A stretch of 64,000 bases of DNA from Gyrodactylus bullatarudis (lineage: Eukaryota > Platyhelminthes > Monogenea > Gyrodactylidea > Gyrodactylidae): assembly GCA_012064415.1 (NCBI GenBank), contig SSNU01000327.1:519305-583304 (forward strand). Direction: 5' to 3'. The translations under genes were made by a program, and so were the position numbers. Below are positions 56,359 to 64,000 of this stretch, piece by piece. The notes under the pieces are model-generated. The model was not told the origin of the DNA and did no database searches. It worked only from the letters and a program-made list of their open reading frames with translations. Numbering within the stretch: the stretch's first letter is position 1; each line of letters opens with the position of its first letter.

Positions 56359-59102
56359 AATAGTAACGCTGCGTTTCATCGTGTAGATTAGTAATTTTTA
56401 ATTCAATAAACCTAAAAATTGTAGGAAAATAAAAGATGTAGAATAAAGAGATCTTCCGTTTGGTATTTTTGTAAATAAAATTGGGTAAATAATGCGAAAG
56501 ATAGATGTGAGAATAGTTATTTTGTGATTACTGTTAAATTGAAAAAAGTATCAATATGATATTTGTGAAATATATACTCCTATGTGTACTCTTATCTGAT
56601 GGTAATAAAAGTTACTCATTTGTTCAAAATTAACAGAAACAATTATCTTTTATCCATATGAAACATTGCTATTTCCATCAAATAAAGATTTGAATTTTAA
56701 AGAAGAATGCAGTATTTTTTTATTTCCAAGTTTTACAAAAATGCTTAAGAAATAAAACAATTAAACGGATTCTTTACAGATATTGAATTGATTCTTTTTC
56801 TAGACTTTGGGATCACACTTGTTTCCAAGTTGCGTAATTTGCGTGTTTTTACCACAGCCATATTTATATCTAGCTATTTGAATTTCACAAGCAACTGTTG
56901 AATTCATCTTTCTTTTCCGATTTCAACAAAACCTACACGATTACATGTTTATTTAAATTTTCCGTTGAGAGTTTATGAGTATTAGAATCCTCTAACTGGT
57001 TTGTCAGGTAATGTTAGGCCCAGGCCAGAGATACCGGTTGACTGGTGACATGATTTCAACTACCTGCTTTCAATCAATCCATAAATATCAATCAAAACCT
57101 TTTGTCTCAGTCATTTTATGCGTGGAGCTTTGCATAGGCTTTTTATTCTCGTCTTTGAAAAACTTTTCTTCTTGCTCATTAAACGATGAGTTACCTAACA
57201 GTTTTTCTCGTTTTATAATTTATAACAAAGGTGTTTATATCTCTTTCAGGTGATGTTTAACGATTAACTTGGAAACAATTGCGATAAAATATCAAGCGTG
57301 AGAAAATATTTTTCAATTTCATCTATGACAGTGTTCAAATCCTAAATAGAAGAAATAAGAATAAAGATTTTGTATTTCTCTGAACCTATTTTTAGAACTC
57401 ATACCTGAAATGTAACATTGTCTTGATTAAATCTTAAATTTTAATCGAATTATAACGAACCTTTTTCCAAACTACTTAGATAGTACCTTTCTTTTTAGAT
57501 GAGAAAATGATAGGTTATTTTCCGATTAAATCTAGCTCCACTAATCTTTTACTAAAATCTTTATTCGATCAAAAGAATTAACTGTTTAAAAAGGGTTTAT
57601 TTAATTTAAATCCAATTTAAATAGCAACACTGTATAAACCTAATTTCAAGGATTAGCTTAATTTTAATTACAAAGTACCACTTGATGCTAGGATAAACAG
57701 AAAAATTGCATTTGTCTATAGGAAATCGTTACATTGTCTGAAAATGATTTATTACACCATGAATGCTTCAAGAGGGTTGCTAGCATGTGTGATACACGGA
57801 TTATATTCTCATTATTAGTATTTGTAAATTATGATCCTGAAAATTCTTACATCAGGGAAAAATCCATCATTAAAAGATAGACAGTTTAAATGAAAATGCT
57901 ACTTCAGTCTTTCATTTTCAAACAAAAATTGATTTGTGTTCAAATGACGAATAACGTGTCAAAAGAGTTCAGAAACTTCCTGAATAGATTTTGTGGTTCC
58001 TAAATCAATTTAAAAATCTTTCCCTTTTTCAGTCATAAGTAAAATGTAACAATTTCCATAGATACAAGATATTTTCTATGTCAATAATATAATATAGGGA
58101 AATTTATTTTCTTTTTCTTTTTTACACACAAGCGTATGATATTTGAAAATTATTAAGAATTTTTTGTTTGACAAAATGTGTACAATGGTTTTTGTTATAT
58201 CCTGCATTAATTATATCTTATAAATGTTCATGATTAATTTACCTCTTTTATAAATATAGTTAAACAAAGACCTGGACGCTTCGAGCTGCGACGTTTTGAA
58301 CAAAGCAAAAAGCGCTACACTTAATTTCAAAGACTTATTAAGATTAAAGTTATATCAAGAATACATTTCCATATATCAAATAAAGATGAATACTATTAAT
58401 ACTCAAACCTCTCTTCCTTCTTCCCCCACGTATACAACAGTTTTCAGTATTTCACCCACTAACTGAAAACAGATAGCAGGCGGTTTTATTGATTCTGGAA
58501 ACTAATGAGTGAGTATGCAGACTCTCATGCAACCAATAATTTATTTTAGACGTAGAAAATAATTTACAAGTTTCAGACTCTAAATTTATTAAAGACTTGA
58601 TTTCATGAAAATTGTAAAGAATTCTATTGAATCAACCTGACTGTAGAAATTTCCTAGCTTACTGGTCTACAAAATCAATCGTGAAAGCTTAAAGTTCTCT
58701 TAGATTCTCTAAATGCGTATATCTCTAGAAGAATTAAGGTTTATCACTCTTAATTTCAGAGTCTCGATCGATATCTGATCTGTTTTTATGCCTTTTGATT
58801 TCCGGTATCAACTCGTGAATATTCTGAATTGTTTAGAAAACATTCAGATCAATTATCTGAATGCTAAGAGAATGGATAATTCATCAAAACGATTTTAATA
58901 TTAAATTCTCTAGACATATTATTCCCTCACTTGAATAAAACTTGTGTAAGAGATTGATTTTATGACATGGATAATATATATATATATATATTGATCTAAC
59001 TTATAGCCTTTAATACAAGATCATGAGTATATTACTGATCAATAAATGAAATAATAATTTAAAATATTTCAGGAAACTTTTGATTACGGATGTATACACC
59101 TA
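56359..59102. other. Intergenic, no gene supported
   Basis: About 2.7 kb of A+T-rich sequence with a TA microsatellite at about 58974-58992. The open stretch at 57011-57253 has no recognisable domain. Confidence 0.5.
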
Positions 59103-59699
59103 CCCAAATTTCCACTTTTTCAACTTTTGAGCTCAAAGTTTTTATCGATTTCAAAGATTTTAACCAGTAGAATGCAGATATTTGAGATCAGCATTAGACG
59201 AAGAATTCGAATTGGGCCGTGGAGGAAGAAAGGATTCTACTGTTTTCAAGAAAAAGTTAGACTTTTAAATTTTGGATCATTCTCCATCGTGATGATCGAT
59301 TAAATTTTTTTCGATTTACCACAATAATAACGAATGTCTGTTATTTTCTGCAGCCCAATTCGAATTCTTTGTCCAATGCTGATCTTGAATGTATCTGCAT
59401 TTAACTGGTTAAAATCTTTGAAATCGATAAAAATTTTGGATTCGAAAGTTGAAAAAGTGGAAATTCGGGGCATTTTCAAAGTTCGATAAATAGTCTAATT
59501 CTGGTCAGATTGAATTTTTTCATTAATTTTTTTTGCAAGACATTAGTCAGCAAAATGATAATTTTTTTTAATTTCCACAACTTATTGGCTTATTTTATCA
59601 TGAAATTTGAAAAATAGATTTTTTCCTGACTTTCCTGAGAAAAGTATTGAGTTTTTTTGTAAAAAAAGTAAATTCTTATCTTCATGTCAATTAAGTTTA
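59103..59699. mobile_element. Foldback element, left-truncated copy
   Basis: Begins inside the left arm (CCAAATTTCCACTTTTTCAA) and continues through the loop and full right arm to TCTTATCTTCATGTCAATTA. It is close to the 54931 subfamily. The outer half of the left arm is gone. Confidence 0.7.
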
Positions 59700-60264
59700 G
59701 TTTTAAAATGAAGAGAAATCCTTTTCTCCAGAAAAACAATCCCAGAATAGCTTGTTCATTTGAAACTTACAATGCTATAAATTCAGAACTTTTCCTGTGA
59801 ACAGTATTAAAATTCAAATATAAACCCTCTCTTGAACAACCCATAAAAATGTCTGGTTTATTTATCTCTCTTCCTTTTCCAAAATTTATACATCTATTTA
59901 TAAATTTATATATCAGATATCTGTATATCAGATTTCATTTCGATAACAAAACTGATGAAATTAAGCTTTTCGATGGAAATTTATGATTCTTACAAAACTA
60001 TCAATATTTTTCATCGAAAAATTTTTTGAATCGTGAGAATTAATCATTCTGAAAGAATAGGCAATTTTTCGTTGTTTTTAAAGTGTTACCTGAAAAAAAT
60101 ATTGATTATTTTGTTAAAATTAGTAGAAAAAAAACAAATTTTGATGAGGAAGACAAAATTCTCTTTTATTCCAATACAGGGAAACATCTTGAAATAACTC
60201 TAAAAGCGAACCGGGTAAGAATGTTTACTCCTCTTCTTCTCAAAATCATGAAAACTGAATTAAT
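59700..60264. other. 3' flank of GPCR copy 2
   Basis: A minus-strand AATAAA (TTTATT at 60165-60170) about 95 bp past the GPCR stop codon. A short foldback-like fragment (GATGGAAATTTATGATTC) lies near 59972. Confidence 0.45.
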
Positions 60265-61467
60265 TTAGTCAACCTTTACAATTTCAAATTTGGCATCATT
60301 TATAGGATTAGGATTTTTCGATTCGAAAAAGTCAAAAGACCACTTCTTTTTAGTTCTTGCTTGTTGATAGTGATGCCTGCGATTGTAGGAGAGTCTGAGG
60401 AAGCTTTGCCGAAATGTCCTCCTAAATCTTGGCAAAGCGTAAACAAATATGAATAGATTAAAAACTGAATTAATCAACACCAGGAGATTGGTATATTTTT
60501 CTATGTTCTTATCCTCATTAATTATCCCGCTAATGTAAATAAAAGATATAATCACTGTGGGGCATTCAGCTATTGTAAATATTAAGGCGACTGTTACTAT
60601 CATTAGTGTTGCTTTTCTTTGATTTTTCAGTCGGATTTCCTTCTTTCCTTGTACGAATTCATTGGTAATTTCTAAATCTTTCACGGAAATCATAATTAGA
60701 ATTGTGACAACAACAATAACCAGCCATGGAACAAAGGTTCCATTGATGAAAAAAACAAAACTCCATTTTCCCAAACGAAACAGGCCCTGCTCAATAAAGA
60801 GGTAAATCTTTTCCTTTGGGAAGAAACACAAATCTGCAGTAATGTCGAGTTGGCGAATAAAACTGACAATGGTAATTTCCAATAATACAACCAGGAATAC
60901 TCTGATGAATCTCTTCCGATAGCGAAACATTTTCTGATAAAAGTGCTTAGGGAAGGGCCATTTGATCACTTCATACCTTGATATTGTAATCATGCATATG
61001 ATCCAATTTCTTGACCACAGGCTAACATCTGAGATTAGACAAATCACTGACAAAAAGACTGGAAAAATTCTCAGTGTCAGAGGGAAGCTGTCAATAACAC
61101 TAGTTTCTTCATGATAGATGTACTTGGGAAGAAAGTTTGTCAACAAGATTCTCGTAAATATGAAGATGGTGAATAGGGTCTCAAAGATACTCAACATTAA
61201 AAGCATGAAGAGGATCCCTCCTTGGGTCTTGGCCAGGTTGGCTGACTTCTTTGATTTAAGATAAATCTTGCCTAGAATACATACACATATCAAATTGCAT
61301 ATACAGGATAAACCTGTTATTATCAATTGTAGAATGTAGATTGTATCATATTCACTCTGCTCCTCGACGTAATATTCGTTTAGGGTTAAATTCTCATAGT
61401 TGTGACATGTCTTATTAACGGTAAGAAAGAAGTAGGCATCAAGTGTATGATGTAGTTCAATATTCAT
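60265..61467 (-). CDS. Rhodopsin-like (class A) GPCR, orphan, copy 2
   Basis: An intronless 400-aa receptor, paralogous to the gene at 52691-53803. Seven hydrophobic helices span about 42-355, followed by a longer basic tail (RRTFRQSF to the C-terminus). Helix 3 ends CMITISRYEV, so unlike copy 1 it keeps the R-Y pair of DRY. Helix 6 reads FTIAECPTVI and helix 7 NSVFNLFIFV, again without a normal NPxxY. N-glycosylation sequons occur in the N-terminus (NKT, NLT). Same-strand, tandem placement 6.5 kb apart suggests local duplication, but divergence is high, so the event is old. The ligand cannot be inferred. Confidence 0.87.
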   Translation of the reverse strand: MNIELHHTLDAYFFLTVNKTCHNYENLTLNEYYVEEQSEYDTIYILQLIITGLSCICNLICVCILGKIYLKSKKSANLAKTQGGILFMLLMLSIFETLFTIFIFTRILLTNFLPKYIYHEETSVIDSFPLTLRIFPVFLSVICLISDVSLWSRNWIICMITISRYEVIKWPFPKHFYQKMFRYRKRFIRVFLVVLLEITIVSFIRQLDITADLCFFPKEKIYLFIEQGLFRLGKWSFVFFINGTFVPWLVIVVVTILIMISVKDLEITNEFVQGKKEIRLKNQRKATLMIVTVALIFTIAECPTVIISFIYISGIINEDKNIEKYTNLLVLINSVFNLFIFVYALPRFRRTFRQSFLRLSYNRRHHYQQARTKKKWSFDFFESKNPNPINDAKFEIVKVD

Positions 61468-61834
61468 TTATTCTAGCAGTGTAAGGATTCATTCTTTAAA
61501 AAAAGAAAATCTTTTGTTGTTAACTATGCTATGGAAGATGGAATTGCTATCTGATTGGTGGTTAGGGGAAATGCCTACTTTCGACTTTGTCTAACAGTAA
61601 CAATACACGATGTGTGTCTTGTGCATAAAATATCAAGTTCATTCTATAGAAAGTTTCTTTTAATTTCGGAAAAAAATATTCACCTGAATCAATGAAAATG
61701 TAATAATCTGTAAATGTCGAAATTAAAAACATGTAGAGACACTCTCCAAATCAGCTTTGCAATCTAAAAAAAGCTTATACAAATTCATGTATATTATACA
61801 GTTTAATTCTTATAGACTTATTGACTCTCTGGTA
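61468..61834. other. 5' flank of GPCR copy 2
   Basis: A+T-rich sequence between the receptor start codon and the MITE; nothing further is recognised. Confidence 0.5.
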
Positions 61835-62034
61835 TTAACCCTTTCGGTGCCGAGACTATTTCACAACTTTTATAAAAACCAAAATTTAGCTATGAAGATA
61901 CCAAGTTATTTGGCCAAAAAATATTACTAATGCAAGTTCACATTGTGGGCTTCAATTTAAACTTTAATTGATCCAGAAACCTATCAAACTGGGTGAGTTA
62001 TGAAGGTTCAAAAAAATGGCACCGAAAGGGTTAA
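61835..62034. mobile_element. piggyBac-type MITE with TTAA target duplication
   Basis: The 192-bp element (61839-62030) has perfect 13-bp terminal inverted repeats, CCCTTTCGGTGCC and GGCACCGAAAGGG. It is flanked on both sides by TTAA. TTAA duplication plus CCC ends is the hallmark of the piggyBac superfamily. It has no coding capacity. A related copy lies at 40471-40670. Confidence 0.92.
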
Positions 62035-62304
62035 GGTGTAAAATAAAAATGAATTTTTGAAAACTTTAACTCATTTTTAATTTTTTTCAATATAAATTTT
62101 AATAAAATACAAGAAAATAATAAATACTTCCAAGTAAGAACATTTATAAATAATAAATTTACATTTATTAAAACACCGATCGAAATGGACGAATGTGATT
62201 TTCAAAATAGAAATATATATGAATATTAATTACAAATCAAATAATTATAACTGATCTCAATTTCAATAATAAAAGATAACCAACCTGGTCTAGACATTTC
62301 TTAT

Positions 62305-62635
62305 ATGAATACGATAACTAAATCTCAATTGACTGTTATTAACAAACAAGGTAAAATTTTTAATTTCTTCATTTTGTTAAATTTCGATTGAAGCTTTTTC
62401 AGATCCCAAATTTTACCATGAGGATCCAGTGAAAAATGTTGGCGATTATTTGGAAATAATCTATGATAGAATGCGGGGAAATTCTCTCCATAACGGAATA
62501 AAAGAGGTTTCAGAAATGGGTGAGATTTATAAAACTATTAAAAAGATGTGGATCGGATGTTTTCTTCTGGGATTATTTATTTTTAAGATTTTGCTTATCA
62601 AATCTCAGAAGCGTAAAAATCACTCTCTAAAATAA
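62305..62635 (+). CDS. Small single-pass membrane protein, unrecognised
   Basis: Two exons, 62305-62350 and 62403-62635, join in frame (46 + 233 nt) to a 92-aa protein. The 52-nt intron has a GTAAAA donor and a TTTTTCAG acceptor, the size usual for this window. Residues 1-67 are hydrophilic (DPKFYHEDPVKNVGDYLE, then a helical EIYKTIKKM). About 68-83 is one hydrophobic helix (WIGCFLLGLFIFKILL), followed by a short basic tail (KSQKRKNHSLK). The topology suggests a tail-anchored or single-span organelle protein. I know no family for it. Support comes from the clean splice junction and the codon-like composition; a chance open frame remains possible. Confidence 0.5.
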
Positions 62636-63125
62636 TGGGTCAAAATGGGGGAGAGTCTGATTTTTTTTAAATTTAAATTTAAACTACTTCACAAGTTTAC
62701 TCTTTTTTTAGATTTTAATGAAATGAAATGTTAGCGAATAGACCTGGAAAAATTAGACAATCGCCAATTGAGTAAACGTTCTATAAGCTTCTCTAATTCA
62801 GAATATTTCAGAAATTGTTTTTAACCAAAATTGGGAAATTTTGTTGAACTATCCCGAAAATTGGATTCAAAATTGGAATTCAAAATATTTAAATGTTGGT
62901 GCCAAAAGCTTAAAGCAAACTGCAATAGGATAACAATTATCTCACCAAAGTCCGTCAAGATTCAAAGTTGTAATCGAGTTCTGATCACCACTCGTGTCTG
63001 TTAGGTTTTTTTCTAAAAAATCAAACGTAAAATATGTAGTTGACCTCGATGAAAATTTTATTCGCTCTTAAAAGAAAATATGCTAAAAAATAAAGTTTCC
63101 ATTTTTTTGAATCTAAATTAATATA
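62636..63125. other. Intergenic, nothing supported
   Basis: A+T-rich; no canonical poly(A) signal was seen directly after the small membrane-protein gene. Confidence 0.45.
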
Positions 63126-63175
63126 TGAATAGTGCAGCACCTATACTTACAAAGCACCTAGAACGAAATATTTCT
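63126..63175 (+). repeat. Short dispersed repeat, copy 2
   Basis: Shares 29 exact bases with 24144-24172. It continues with GCACCTAGAACGAAATATTT, which appears inverted in the other copy. Confidence 0.75.
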
Positions 63176-64000
63176 ACTAAATTAATATGTTTGATTCAAG
63201 CTTATTTTGGATATTTCCCATAATTAATGAAAGAATTTAATAGGGTTTGGTGGTAAAAAACTGTACCCTCCTGATTTTTTCTACTTCAAATATACAGATC
63301 TACTGAAAGTTTTAATCCCAATCTTGATCTTGAAAGCCGCCAGACTCTTACTAATTAGTATAACATATTCGTGATTTTTCTCATCTTGTCGTTGAAAGAA
63401 TTAAGCACTTTGACATCACAAACTCTCATGTGAAAGAGCTACCTGACTCAGGAGAGTATCAAGCTGTTTAATTCTCTACAACTCATACAATGAACCGGAA
63501 AATAGCTCAACACTAGAATCTTGCCGAGATACTCGATAATAATTAGAATCTAAATCTTAGAGGTACACTTTAGAAATTATTTTTCATAGCTATTAAACAC
63601 TCTTTTTACACAATTTATCAAAATAATGAATATAAATGTCCATACCTAAAAAAATTAATGGTTAGTTAGATGATGCCACTAAAGCTTAACATTTAACTCT
63701 TGAAAAAGCCAACCAATCAACATGTCGAATTTGATAAATCTATGTAGTATTTGTAATTAATTAGCATGGAATATGTAGATAATGAAATTTGTATATGTAG
63801 AATCTACATTGTAGATTTATATATTTATGGAACACACCCTTTTAAAGTGATAACCAGGGCAACCACAAATATCCTCTTAAAAAAACTAAACATGTGCTTA
63901 AAAAATACCCCTAAAAACTTTAATATTCCATTAAATATGCTCTTTCAAATCCGTATATACTACTTACGAGTATTCTGTTAGAAAATTACGATTCTTTTCC
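63176..64000. other. Window end, no gene supported
   Basis: A+T-rich sequence to the window edge. The open stretch at 63766-63981 has no recognisable motif. Confidence 0.45.

Overview
The window is A+T-rich nuclear DNA from an invertebrate animal. The genes are split by GT-AG introns, many only about 50-70 nt long, and the long intergenic stretches are full of decayed repeats. The exact lineage cannot be fixed from sequence alone. A calaxin-type EF-hand protein implies motile cilia or flagellated sperm. A C1 domain inside the SBF/MTMR5-13-like protein is known from invertebrate SBF proteins. A hammerhead ribozyme joined to a tRNA-like pol III promoter recalls elements described in flatworms and other small metazoans. 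All exon models were built by hand: GT/AG borders were read, reading frames were checked to stay open across each junction, and the proteins were compared with remembered family members.

Layout. (1) 0.5-18.6 kb: a divergent pair sharing a 91-bp spacer. ABCF1 (minus, 9 exons, 968 aa) is a ribosome/eIF2-associated ABC-F ATPase. SBF/MTMR5-13 (plus, 27 exons, 2616 aa) is a DENN-domain pseudophosphatase. (2) 20.0-22.0 kb: a forkhead transcription factor closest to FoxA (3 exons). (3) 22-29.7 kb: a repeat-rich interval. It holds two inverted copies of a tRNA-derived SINE-like element with a type I hammerhead ribozyme, and an apparently intact Tc1/mariner-type transposon with 325-bp terminal inverted repeats. 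(4) 29.7-34.6 kb: a dense housekeeping cluster of UTP6 (minus), MRPL45 (plus), calaxin (minus), a Ly6/uPAR protein (plus) and FCF1 (minus). Starts are divergent and close together, and 3' ends are convergent and nearly touching. UTP6 and FCF1 both serve the small-subunit processome. (5) 34.6-42.3 kb: repeats and fossils (foldback elements, a piggyBac-type MITE, a reverse-transcriptase relic). (6) 42.35-49.5 kb: a TGF-beta superfamily ligand of the activin/myostatin class (6 exons, 435 aa), its introns invaded by repeats. (7) 50-64 kb: two intronless, paralogous rhodopsin-like GPCR genes on the minus strand, a small two-exon membrane-protein gene, more foldback elements and a complete TTAA-flanked MITE.

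The most noteworthy items are the hammerhead/SINE pair, the foldback family with long arms, a frame-preserving 39-nt intron in the calaxin gene, the iterated motif in the transposon ends, and the exact 120-bp tandem repeats in the ABCF1 N-terminus.
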